A stretch of DNA of 64,000 nt from Micromonospora parathelypteridis (GTDB taxonomy: Bacteria; Actinomycetota; Actinomycetes; Mycobacteriales; Micromonosporaceae), in the NCBI RefSeq assembly GCF_014201145.1, contig NZ_JACHDP010000001.1, positions 6,386,001-6,450,000 on the forward strand. The letters run 5' to 3'. The first letter of the stretch is position 1. Each line of letters starts with the position of its first letter. This document shows, piece after piece, positions 50,039 through 58,246 of the stretch. The notes below the pieces were generated by a model. The model worked only from the letters and a program-made list of their open reading frames with translations, did not search any database and was not told the origin of the DNA. The position numbers were made by a program, and so were the translations under genes.

Positions 50039-51460
50039 TCAGCCCAGGAACAGCTCGACCAGCACCAGCACGGCGATCAGCGCCGGCCCGCGTGAGCCCT
50101 GACGCAGCAGGTCGACCGGGATCATCCCGAACGGCGTGTTGACCGTCGCGCCGCCGTAGTCGATCGGGGGACGGGTGCCGGCCCGAAACACGGCGAGCAC
50201 CACCCCGAGCGCCAGCGTCGGCGCCAGCCAGGTCGGCCCCGGGTCGACGGTCGGCAGGGTCAGCAACCACCACAGGCCCGCGCCGACCGCCGGCACCACC
50301 ACGTGGATCCCGCGCAGTAGGGTGTCGCTGCCGCCGAGCGCCCGGCGTAGCCCGGTTGAACGGCTGACCGACCGTAGGCCGCCGGTCAGCCGGTTGGCGG
50401 CGAGGTACGCGAGCACCACCTGCGCCGCCCCGGCCAGCCCGGGTAGGGCGAGCGCGGCAGCGTACTGCACTCCGATCATGGCCGCCCAGATCAGCACGGC
50501 GCTCGGGTGGCGGCGCAGCCGGCGTACGTCGGCCTGCAGCAGCGCCCACCAGCCGGGGCCTGGCAGGAACCGGCGGCTGCGAACCCGGCCGATCCGGCGC
50601 CAGCGCCGGCTCTCCACCAGGCTGGCGAGCAGGCTCGGGTCCAGCAGGATCGTGGCCGTGGCCGCAGCGTTGGCGAACTGGGCGCCGGTGGTCAGCGTGG
50701 CCCGGTCGACGCGGGGCAGCGCGCGTACCGCGAGGATCGTGCCCAGGCCCGCGAGGGGCACCGCGAGGGCGAACAGCGCGACGGTCGGCGTCGTCGCCGG
50801 CCGGGGCAGCCCGTCACCGAGGTGCCCGACGAGCACGACCACGGTGGTGAGGACGGCGGCCGCCACCATCGGCACCGCACCGGCCAGCGTCGGCCAGCGT
50901 CGGCCCGCCTTGCTGCTCTGGGCGACGACGCTGAGCGCCAGCGCGGCGGCACCCCATCCCGCGCCGGCCGCGGCCGCCCAGCCCAGTGCGGCCGGGTCGC
51001 TGACACCGCCGAGCGCCGCCACGGCCACCCCGAGCGCCGCGGTGCCCGCCGCGGCGCCGAGCAGCAGGAGGACGAAGCGCGGCGCCAGCCAGGCCCGCCG
51101 GTCCACCGGCGCGCTGGTCGCCCAACTCTGCGTGGCCGGTGTGACCAGCAGTGGGCCGAGGGCGCGCAGGCCACGCCAGGCGAGGCCGGCGCCGGCCAGC
51201 AACGCGGCGACCGCCAGCCACCACCGCACGCCCGGCTCGGCCTGCCCCACCGTCGGGGAGTCCAGCATGTCGCGGCTGGCGCTGATCGCGAACCAGCCGT
51301 ACATCCCCACGAACAGGACCATGACGTACGCGTCACCCAGCACATCGCTGAGGGAGTGGTCGTGGTGTCGGCTGCGGGCCCGGCGCAGGTGCGCACGCAG
51401 TTGGCGGGCGCTGGGCACCCCGGTCGTCGGGTCGGCGATCGTGGCCGGTGGCGCGGTCAC
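50039..51460 (-). CDS. ABC transporter permease (DUF6297-like)
   Basis: 473 residues with about ten to twelve membrane helices. RQLRAHLRRARSRHHDHSL, then DVLGDAYVMVLFVGMYGWF near the start and PPIDYGGATVNTPFGMIPVD near the end fit a family of actinobacterial export permeases encoded beside a small ATPase. The GTG at 51460 overlaps the ATPase stop (GTGA). Two long hydrophobic blocks are separated by a loop rich in Arg (RRWRRIGRVRSRRFLPGPG). Exported substrate unknown. Confidence 0.85.
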   Translation of the reverse strand: MTAPPATIADPTTGVPSARQLRAHLRRARSRHHDHSLSDVLGDAYVMVLFVGMYGWFAISASRDMLDSPTVGQAEPGVRWWLAVAALLAGAGLAWRGLRALGPLLVTPATQSWATSAPVDRRAWLAPRFVLLLLGAAAGTAALGVAVAALGGVSDPAALGWAAAAGAGWGAAALALSVVAQSSKAGRRWPTLAGAVPMVAAAVLTTVVVLVGHLGDGLPRPATTPTVALFALAVPLAGLGTILAVRALPRVDRATLTTGAQFANAAATATILLDPSLLASLVESRRWRRIGRVRSRRFLPGPGWWALLQADVRRLRRHPSAVLIWAAMIGVQYAAALALPGLAGAAQVVLAYLAANRLTGGLRSVSRSTGLRRALGGSDTLLRGIHVVVPAVGAGLWWLLTLPTVDPGPTWLAPTLALGVVLAVFRAGTRPPIDYGGATVNTPFGMIPVDLLRQGSRGPALIAVLVLVELFLG

Positions 51461-52080
51461 CGGCCGATCTCGATGCGCTCGTCGACCACCGCGTCGATCA
51501 GCTCCGTGTCGTGCGAGGCGAGCAGCACGGCGGTGCCGGCGTCCCGTTCCCGGCGCAGCCGGTCGGCGAGCCACTGCCGTCCGCGTACGTCCAGCCGCTG
51601 CTCCGGCTCGTCGAGGATCAGCACCCGGCGGGGCCGTACGAAACACGACGCCAGCGCCAGGCGGCGGCGCTGCCCGCTGGACAGGGTCACCGGCAGTTGA
51701 TCGCGGGCCGGCTCCAGGCCCAGCTCGGCGAGCACCTCCTCGACCGGCTCGGCGTTGCCCCCGTGGGCGTATGCGACCAGCTCCAGGTGCTCGACCACGG
51801 ACAGGTCCGGGAAGAAGTCGATGTCGTCCAGGGCGGCGGCCACCAGCGCCCGCACCTGAGGGTCGGTCTCGTCGGCCCGGCGGCCCTGCACCAGCACATC
51901 ACCGGCGTCCGGTCGGTCGGCGCCGACCACGCAGCGCAGCAGGGTGGTCTTGCCGCTGCCGTTGGGGCCTAGCACCACCGCGATCCTGCCCGGCGCGAGC
52001 GTGAAGCTCACATCGTCGAGCACGACCAGGTTGCCGAAGTTACGGCTCAGTCCCCGTACCGCGAGCGCATCCACGATCAC
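51457..52080 (-). CDS. ABC transporter ATP-binding protein
   Basis: 207 residues. Walker A GPNGSGKTT, signature LSSGQRRRLALA, Walker B VLILDEPEQRLD and the switch His (ASHDTE) are present; the signature has LSSGQ in place of LSGGQ. GGGAG 5 nt before the GTG at 52080 fixes the start in preference to the longer frame. Co-translated with the large permease downstream, forming an exporter. The divergent or neighbouring WYL regulator gene (52126-53148, same strand, upstream) could control it. Confidence 0.92.
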   Translation of the reverse strand: MIVDALAVRGLSRNFGNLVVLDDVSFTLAPGRIAVVLGPNGSGKTTLLRCVVGADRPDAGDVLVQGRRADETDPQVRALVAAALDDIDFFPDLSVVEHLELVAYAHGGNAEPVEEVLAELGLEPARDQLPVTLSSGQRRRLALASCFVRPRRVLILDEPEQRLDVRGRQWLADRLRRERDAGTAVLLASHDTELIDAVVDERIEIGR

Positions 52081-52125
52081 AGAGTCTCCCAGACGCGTGC
52101 CAGCGCCCAACGTGAGCGACCTACG

Positions 52126-53148
52126 TCACGCCCGATCATGGTCTGGCTGGTGCCTGTCGACGTGGCCGTCCAGGTATCGGCCGTAGAGCGCGGCGAGCCC
52201 GGTCGCCGTGGCGGCCAGGCGTTCGCGCAGCGCGACCGGGGTCAGCACCTCGATGTCGGCGCCGAGGCGCAGCAGGTCGCCGTGGGCATGGGTGAGCGAC
52301 TCGATCGGCAGCACCGCGGTCACCCAGCCCCGCGCGTCCGGTGGGCCGGCGCTGGCATCCATCGCGGTGACCACGGGGTCGCTGCCGATCTCCCGCAGTC
52401 GCGCCCGCCCGGCGGGGGAGAGCCGTACGGTGGCCTCGTCGCGGTGCAGTCGGGCCCGGAACTGCACCACGTGCGCCCGCCACCACGCCGGCAGGTCGAA
52501 GTCGGCGGGTCGGTCGAACTCCTGCGGCAGGGGAGTCAGGGCGAGGATCTGGTTGACCCGGTAGGTCGCCGGCGCCCCACGGCCGGGCTGATCGGCCACC
52601 ACGTACCAGCGGCCGCCCTTGAGCACCAGGCCGTACGGCTCCAGCACCCGGGTCACCTCCCCGTTCCAGCCGCGGTAACGCACCTCGATGCGGTGTTGCC
52701 GCCAGACCGCCTCGGCCGTGCGAGCCAGCTCGGGCGAGGCGTCGCCGTCGGCGTACCACCCGGGGGTGTCCAGGTGGAAGCGTTGCTGGAGCTGGGTCGC
52801 CCGGTCGCGCAACGGCGCAGGGAGCGCCGCGTGCAGCTTGAGTTGCAACGCGGCCACCACGTCGCCGTAGCCCAGCTCGTCGGCAGGGCCGGGCAGGCCG
52901 GCCAGGAACAGCCGGTCGGCCTCCTCGGCGGTCAGCCCGGTCAGCCTGGTCCGCCAGCCGTCGACCAGTTGGTAGCCGCCGGCGTGCCCGGCCTCTCCGT
53001 AGAGGGGGATGCCGGCGGCGTGCAGCGCCTCCACATCCCGGTAGATCGTGCGGGGGGAGACGGTCAACCGTTCGGCGAGTTGCGTGGCGGTCAGCCGGCC
53101 GTGCCGCTGGAGCAACAGGAGGAGGGAAAGAAGTCGAGAAGCCCGCAC
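52126..53148 (-). CDS. WYL-domain transcriptional regulator
   Basis: 340 residues. The start RASRLLSLLLLLQRHGRLTA and HTH LAERLTVSPRTIYRDVEALH are classic for the family, followed by the WYL domain (VLEPYGLVLKGGRWYVVAD, YRVNQILAL) and WCX region. The GTG at 53148 lies 7 nt after a TAGTGT hexamer, so a leaderless mRNA is likely. Upstream CTGACA-CTAGT-TGTCAG is a small inverted repeat that could be its operator. Divergent from a conserved hypothetical gene. Confidence 0.9.
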   Translation of the reverse strand: MRASRLLSLLLLLQRHGRLTATQLAERLTVSPRTIYRDVEALHAAGIPLYGEAGHAGGYQLVDGWRTRLTGLTAEEADRLFLAGLPGPADELGYGDVVAALQLKLHAALPAPLRDRATQLQQRFHLDTPGWYADGDASPELARTAEAVWRQHRIEVRYRGWNGEVTRVLEPYGLVLKGGRWYVVADQPGRGAPATYRVNQILALTPLPQEFDRPADFDLPAWWRAHVVQFRARLHRDEATVRLSPAGRARLREIGSDPVVTAMDASAGPPDARGWVTAVLPIESLTHAHGDLLRLGADIEVLTPVALRERLAATATGLAALYGRYLDGHVDRHQPDHDRA

Positions 53149-53153
53149 TTCAC

Positions 53154-53170
53154 TGACACTAGTTGTCAGG
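53154..53170. promoter_or_regulatory. CTGACA-CTAGT-TGTCAG inverted repeat over the WYL promoter
   Basis: Perfect 6-bp arms with a 5-nt spacer (about 53154-53170) cover the TAGTGT -10 (53156-53161, minus strand) of the WYL gene, 7 nt from its GTG, so binding would block that promoter. Confidence 0.4.
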
Positions 53171-53180
53171 GGACCGGTCC

Positions 53181-53186
53181 TACCGT
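53181..53186 (+). promoter_or_regulatory. -10 hexamer TACCGT, leaderless hypothetical gene
   Basis: TACCGT ends 6 nt before the ATG at 53193. Confidence 0.5.
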
Positions 53187-53192
53187 CCCGGC

Positions 53193-53672
53193 ATGGCATT
53201 TCGCGACAAGGAACTACGAACTCCCGGACCGGTTCTGGTGGACGGCCGGCAGCTCAAGCGCTACCACATAGACCAGCCGGAACGACCGCTCGAACCGGAG
53301 GTGGAGAAGGCCGCGTACGACATGCTGCCCACGCTGCTGGCCGGGGTCGAGGACGACGGCACCCCGCCCGCCGGATGGGTGGTGCTGCACCGGGGCGCGG
53401 ACACCGGCGCCTACCTGCTGGCGTACACCTGGATGTGGGACAACGCGGTGGAGGTCCGCGCCGCCGCGGCCGGGCAACCGGCGCTGGACTGCCCGGACGA
53501 CGACCCGACCCACTTCGTCGAGGTACGTAGGCCTGCCATCGGCTGTGTGTGGGAGTTGGCGGTGCTGGAGCACGAGCGGGCCGCCTGGGTCCACCACATG
53601 CTTGCGCCGGACAACCCCAACCTGGCTGGATATCTGGACGACACACGAGCGGAAGGGCCGGTGGGCCGCTGA
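53193..53672 (+). CDS. Conserved hypothetical protein
   Basis: 159 residues. GPVLVDGRQLKRYHIDQPE, GWVVLHRGADTGAYLLAYTW, and FVEVRRPAIGCVWELAVLEHERAAW-type segments (IGCVWELAVLEHERAAW) suggest a compact alpha/beta protein; no catalytic motif is recognised. Its TGA overlaps the next ATG by one base (TGATG), so it is translated with the DUF1579-like gene. Divergent from the WYL regulator, which may control this pair. Confidence 0.75.
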   Translation: MAFRDKELRTPGPVLVDGRQLKRYHIDQPERPLEPEVEKAAYDMLPTLLAGVEDDGTPPAGWVVLHRGADTGAYLLAYTWMWDNAVEVRAAAAGQPALDCPDDDPTHFVEVRRPAIGCVWELAVLEHERAAWVHHMLAPDNPNLAGYLDDTRAEGPVGR

Positions 53673-54130
53673 TGGGCGACTTCGACTTCTATGTGGGCAC
53701 GTGGAACGTGGTGAACCGGCGACTGCGCGAGCGGCTGACCGGCTGCGACGAGTGGGACGAGTTTCCGGGGGTGTCGGTCGCCCACAGCTTCTTCGGTGGC
53801 GGCGGCAACTTCGACGAGATCACCTTTCCGACCAGGGGTTCCGCGGGCGCCACGGTCAGGATCTTCGACCCGGTGCGCGAGGAGTGGTCGATCTACTGGA
53901 TGAGCAACGTCGACGGCGTGCTGGGGCAGCCGCCGATGGTGGGCCGCTTCGTGGACGGCGTCGGCCGCTTCTACGCCGACGACCAGCACGAGGGGAAGCC
54001 GGTGCGGTGCCGGTTCATCTGGTCGGACATCAGCGCCACCACCGCCCGCTGGGAGCAGGCGTTCTCCACCGACGGTGAGCTGACCTGGGAGACCAACTGG
54101 ATCATGACGTCCACCCGCGTGGGGGACTGA
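53672..54130 (+). CDS. DUF1579-like beta-barrel protein
   Basis: 152 residues. FDFYVGTWNVVNRRLRERL at the start, FDEITFPTRGSAGATVRIFD, WSIYWMSN and the ending WEQAFSTDGELTWETNWIM resemble the DUF1579/lipocalin-like family. These probably bind a hydrophobic ligand; no activity is known. Second gene of a coupled pair with the preceding hypothetical protein. Confidence 0.78.
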   Translation: MGDFDFYVGTWNVVNRRLRERLTGCDEWDEFPGVSVAHSFFGGGGNFDEITFPTRGSAGATVRIFDPVREEWSIYWMSNVDGVLGQPPMVGRFVDGVGRFYADDQHEGKPVRCRFIWSDISATTARWEQAFSTDGELTWETNWIMTSTRVGD

Positions 54131-54198
54131 CGCAGGATGATGGCGGGGCGGTGGACGCGGTGTTAATGTCCGTCCACCGCCCCGGATGGAGGAACGCG

Positions 54199-55716
54199 AT
54201 GGCCTCCGACCACGTCGACGTGCTCATCATCGGCGCCGGCCTGTCCGGCATCGGGGCCGCCTGCCACCTGAGCCGCGACTGCCCCGACAAGACGTACGCG
54301 GTGCTGGAGGCGCGCGACGCCGTCGGCGGCACCTGGGACCTGTTCCGCTACCCGGGCATCCGGTCCGACTCGGACATGTTCACCCTCGGCTACTCGTTCA
54401 AGCCATGGAACGCCCCGAAGGCCATCGCCGACGGCACGACCATCCGCGAGTACGTCCGGGAAACCGCCCGGGAGTACGACGTGCAGCGGCACATCCGCTT
54501 CGGCCACCGGGTGCTGCGGGCCGAATGGGACAGTGCCACCGCCCGGTGGACGGTGCACGCCCAACGCGCCGACACCACCGATGCGGTGGTGCTGACCTGT
54601 TCGTTTCTTTTCGCCTGCACCGGCTACTTCCGCTACGACGAGGGTTACACCCCACCCCTGCCCGGTGTGGACGCGTACGCCGGTCAGTTGGTGCATCCGC
54701 AGCACTGGCCCGACGACCTCGACCACACCGGCAAACGGGTGGTGGTCATCGGCAGTGGCGCCACCGCGGTGACCCTGGTGCCGGCGATGGCGGAGCGGGC
54801 CGCCCACGTGACGATGCTGCAGCGCTCCCCGACGTACGTCATCGCGTTGCCCTCGCGCGACCGGCTGGCCGACGCGCTGCGGCGCTGGCTGCCCGCGAAG
54901 GCCGCGTATCCGGTGGTGCGCTGGAAGAACGTGCTGCTGTCCACCGTCACCTTCCAGCTCAGCCGGCGTGCGCCCGGCCTGGTCAAGCGGATGCTGCGCC
55001 GCACCGCGAAGGGTCGGCTCCCGGTGGGGTACGACCTCGACCGGCACTTCTCGCCGCGCTACGACCCGTGGGACCAGCGGCTCTGCGTGGCACCCGACGG
55101 TGACCTGTTCACGGCCGTGCGGCAGGGCAACGCGTCGGTGGTCACCGACACCGTCGACACCTTCACCGCGCAGGGTGTCCGGTTGACCTCCGGCGCGGAG
55201 TTGCCCGCCGACATCGTGGTCACCGCGACCGGGCTCAACCTGCTCGCCCTCGGTGGCCTGACGCTGCGGGTGGACGGCACCGACGTCGACCTCGCGAGCA
55301 CCGTCGCCTACAAGGGCATGATGGTGTCCGGCGTGCCGAACTTCGCCCTGACCATCGGCTACACCAACGCGTCGTGGACGCTCAAGGCCGACCTGGTCGC
55401 CGGCTACGTCTGCCGGCTGCTGCACCACCTGGACCGCACCGACCAGCAGATCGTCACCCCGCTCCCACCGTCCGACGCCGAGCGGGTGCCGCTCATCGAC
55501 CTGCGCTCCGGCTACGTGCTGCGCGCCGTCGACGCCCTGCCCAAGCAGGGTGCGAGCGCGCCGTGGCGGCTGTACCAGAACTATGCCCGCGACGTGCTGC
55601 TGATGCGGCACGGCCGGCTCACCGACAAGGGTGTGCGGTTCTCCCGAGCCGGAGAGGTGGCCACGCCCGTCGGCGTCCAGCGTCCCGCCCGGACCAGACC
55701 GGCCGCTCGTCGGTGA
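54199..55716 (+). CDS. Flavin-containing monooxygenase (Baeyer-Villiger type)
   Basis: 505 residues. FAD motif DVLIIGAGLSGIGAACHL, the TWDLFRYPGIRSDSDM segment, the BVMO-type fingerprint YAGQLVHPQHWPDD and the NADPH-binding VVVIGSGATAVTLVPA are all present. It inserts oxygen into ketones or oxidises heteroatoms using NADPH. GGAGGA supports the ATG at 54199. The SDR gene 62 nt downstream probably supplies or removes the ketone/alcohol substrate, as in cyclohexanone-type or sterol side-chain pathways; the natural substrate is unknown. Confidence 0.92.
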   Translation: MASDHVDVLIIGAGLSGIGAACHLSRDCPDKTYAVLEARDAVGGTWDLFRYPGIRSDSDMFTLGYSFKPWNAPKAIADGTTIREYVRETAREYDVQRHIRFGHRVLRAEWDSATARWTVHAQRADTTDAVVLTCSFLFACTGYFRYDEGYTPPLPGVDAYAGQLVHPQHWPDDLDHTGKRVVVIGSGATAVTLVPAMAERAAHVTMLQRSPTYVIALPSRDRLADALRRWLPAKAAYPVVRWKNVLLSTVTFQLSRRAPGLVKRMLRRTAKGRLPVGYDLDRHFSPRYDPWDQRLCVAPDGDLFTAVRQGNASVVTDTVDTFTAQGVRLTSGAELPADIVVTATGLNLLALGGLTLRVDGTDVDLASTVAYKGMMVSGVPNFALTIGYTNASWTLKADLVAGYVCRLLHHLDRTDQQIVTPLPPSDAERVPLIDLRSGYVLRAVDALPKQGASAPWRLYQNYARDVLLMRHGRLTDKGVRFSRAGEVATPVGVQRPARTRPAARR

Positions 55717-55777
55717 CCGCCGGGGAAGTCGATACCGGCCAGACGAGTCGCCAACCACCAGGAGAGGAGCACCGATC

Positions 55778-56683
55778 GTGCAGAGGTTCGACTTCACCGG
55801 CGCGACGGCCGTGGTCACCGGGGCGGCCAGCGGCATCGGTGCGGCGCTGGCGCACGCGTTGGCCCGCCGGGGCAGCGACCTGGTCCTGCTGGACCGCGAC
55901 GCCGAGCGGCTGGACGCGGTCACCGCCGCGATCCGTGCCGACCACCCGGATCGCCAGGTGTTCACGTACCTGGTGGACCTCGCCGACGTGACGGCCACCG
56001 CCCAGGTGGCCGCGGAGATCGGCCAGCGGCACCCGCGTGTACGACTGCTGGTGAACAACGCCGGCGTGGGCCTCGGCGGTCGGTTCGACCAGGTGACGTT
56101 CGACGAGTTCAGCTGGGTGATCGACATCAACTTCCGGGCCGTGGTGCAGTTGACCCACGCGCTGCTGCCCACAATGCGGGCGGAGCCGGGCGCGCACCTG
56201 GTCAACGTCTCCAGCCTGTTCGGGCTGATCGCGCCGGCCGGGCAGACGGCCTACTCGGCGAGCAAGTTCGCGGTGCGCGGCTTCACCGAGGCGCTGCGCC
56301 ACGAGTTGGTCGACGACGGCATCGGGGTGACCTCGGTGCACCCCGGCGGGATCCGTACCCGGATCACCGAGAACGCGAGGATCGGCAGTGGCGTCTCGCA
56401 CGAGGAGTACGCGGCCGGTCGGGCGCAGTTCGAGAAGCTCCTCACCATCGCGCCGGCTCGGGCCGCCGAGGTGATCCTGCGCGGTGTCGAGCGGCGTCGG
56501 GGCCGGGTGCTGATCGGCTGGTCGGCGAAGCTGCCGGACCTGCTGGCCCGGGTCCTGCCGGCCTCGTACAACCGGCTCCTGGTCACCGGCCTGAACCGGG
56601 GCGTCGTCCGCCCGGTGCCGCCCAGCGTGCCCACGCAACGCCCCGCCGACGACGCCGCCGACCCTGCCCGGGAGGTGGCGTGA
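55778..56683 (+). CDS. SDR-family oxidoreductase, partner of the monooxygenase
   Basis: 301 residues. TGAASGIG (cofactor), NNAGVGLGG, catalytic Ser in VNVSSLFGL and YSASK (Tyr/Lys) are intact; the longer C-terminal part (SHEEYAAGRAQFEKLL, LIGWSAKLPDLLARV) is typical of SDRs found next to flavin monooxygenases in Mycobacterium and relatives. The GTG at 55778 is preceded by GGAGAGGAG. Probably oxidises an alcohol to the ketone used by the monooxygenase. Confidence 0.9.
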   Translation: MQRFDFTGATAVVTGAASGIGAALAHALARRGSDLVLLDRDAERLDAVTAAIRADHPDRQVFTYLVDLADVTATAQVAAEIGQRHPRVRLLVNNAGVGLGGRFDQVTFDEFSWVIDINFRAVVQLTHALLPTMRAEPGAHLVNVSSLFGLIAPAGQTAYSASKFAVRGFTEALRHELVDDGIGVTSVHPGGIRTRITENARIGSGVSHEEYAAGRAQFEKLLTIAPARAAEVILRGVERRRGRVLIGWSAKLPDLLARVLPASYNRLLVTGLNRGVVRPVPPSVPTQRPADDAADPAREVA

Positions 56684-56695
56684 GCGGCGGCGCGC

Positions 56696-58156
56696 TCACG
56701 GTGGTGTGCTGCCCCGCTTCTCCTCCTGCGCCAGCACCGCCTCGCGGTGCTCCGGGTCGTCGCGGCGGGCCAGTTCGGCGGCGAGCCGCGGATCGGCCAC
56801 CAGCCGGTCCCGGTTGCGGTGCAGGAAACTCTCGAAACCCCCGGTGTACGGGCAGGCCAGGTCGCCGAGCGCCCGCTCGGGCGCGTAGCGGCAGCCGGCG
56901 CAGTAGTCGCTGATCTCGTCGATGTCGGTGCCGTCCACCGCGTACGGGCGGGTGTCCACCCGGGCCAGGTCGGCGTACTGGCTCATGCCGATCACCGTCG
57001 CGTTCATCACCCAGTCGGTGCCGTCCACGAAGCAGCGCTGGAACCAGTCCGCCACCTCGGTGGGTCGCCAGCCGCGTTGCAACGCGTAGTTGCCCAGCAC
57101 CAGCAGCCGGGGCGTGTGGTGCGTCCACGCCCGGTCCCGGACGGCACCGAGGACGTCGGCCAGGCAGCGGGCCTCCACGGCGTCGGCGTCCAACTCGGCG
57201 AACCACTGCGGCAGCGACTCGGTCGCGGCCAACCAGTTCGCCCCACGGAACGGCGGCTCGAAGTACCAGTACAGTTGCCAGAGGAACTCCCGCCAGCCGA
57301 GCAGCCCTCGGATGAAGGGCTCCACCGCCGTACTCGGGGCCGTGCCGGCCCGCCACGCCTGCTCGGCGGCGCGTACGGCCGGCTCCGGGTCGAGCAACCC
57401 GAGGTTGAACGAGGACGAGAGCACGGAGTGCGCGAACAGCGGGTCGTCGCCGCTCATCACGTCGGCGTAGCGGCCGTACCCGGGTAGTCGGTGGGTCAGG
57501 AAATGCGCCAGCCGGGCCTGCGCCTCGGTGTGGGTGGCCGGGTGCTGCCGGGGGCCGTCCCGGCCGACGAACCGCACCCCGTCGGCGGCCCACCGGTCCA
57601 GGTCGCGGCGGACCTCCGCGTCGATGTCGTCCTCGACGATCGGTGGGGGTGGCGGTGGGGCCTCCGGCACGGCGCGGTTGTCGGCGCGGGCCCGGCGTCC
57701 CGGCCCGGTCCCGCCCGCCGGGGCGGTCAGGACGTCGTGGCGGCGGCGGGCGTGCCGGTAGAAGTCGGTCATGCGCAGCGGGCCGCGTCGCGCGCGGTCC
57801 GCCCAGCCGGCGAAGTCGGCCTGGCTGGTGATGAAGCCGCGTGCTGGCAGCACGGTCAGCCCCGGCACCGATTGTGCGAAGCGCAGCGCCGCCCAGGAGT
57901 GCGGATGGCTCACCTCCACCGGCTCGGCGACCCGCGTCAGCGCCTCCCGGAACGTGTCGGCGCGCAGCAGCAGCGCCTGATCGCCCAGCTCGGCCGCCCG
58001 GTGTCGCAGCGCGGAGAGGATCAGGTGCGCCTTCTGCCGGTGCACCGGCCGTTGGCGGAACAACTCCCGGATCTCCACCAGCAGCACCGGCTGGTCGGGG
58101 TCGTCGAGGAAATGTGGCCCGAGTTGGTCGGCCAGCAACCATCGGCGGCGATCCAT
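56696..58156 (-). CDS. Cryptochrome/photolyase-related protein with Fe-S cysteines (FeS-BCP type)
   Basis: 486 residues. The N-terminal WLLADQLGPHFLDD and the C-terminal FAD region (LLGWREFLWQLYWYF, WMN-like VMNATVIGMSQYAD) match the iron-sulfur bacterial cryptochrome and photolyase group, of which PhrB of Agrobacterium is a (6-4) photolyase. Four conserved cysteines are present: one in FQRCFVDGTDW, two in YCAGCRYAP and one in LACPYTGG, the expected [4Fe-4S] ligands. Likely repairs UV (6-4) photoproducts with light, or acts as a blue-light sensor. ATG at 58156; CAGAAT lies 6 nt upstream. Confidence 0.93.
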   Translation of the reverse strand: MDRRRWLLADQLGPHFLDDPDQPVLLVEIRELFRQRPVHRQKAHLILSALRHRAAELGDQALLLRADTFREALTRVAEPVEVSHPHSWAALRFAQSVPGLTVLPARGFITSQADFAGWADRARRGPLRMTDFYRHARRRHDVLTAPAGGTGPGRRARADNRAVPEAPPPPPPIVEDDIDAEVRRDLDRWAADGVRFVGRDGPRQHPATHTEAQARLAHFLTHRLPGYGRYADVMSGDDPLFAHSVLSSSFNLGLLDPEPAVRAAEQAWRAGTAPSTAVEPFIRGLLGWREFLWQLYWYFEPPFRGANWLAATESLPQWFAELDADAVEARCLADVLGAVRDRAWTHHTPRLLVLGNYALQRGWRPTEVADWFQRCFVDGTDWVMNATVIGMSQYADLARVDTRPYAVDGTDIDEISDYCAGCRYAPERALGDLACPYTGGFESFLHRNRDRLVADPRLAAELARRDDPEHREAVLAQEEKRGSTPP

Positions 58157-58246
58157 GGCCCAATTCTGCCCACTTTCTGTCCGCCGCGCCCGGTGGCGGG
58201 CCGCACGTTCGACGCCGAATCACCGCCGTGACGCCGTAACGGCGAG

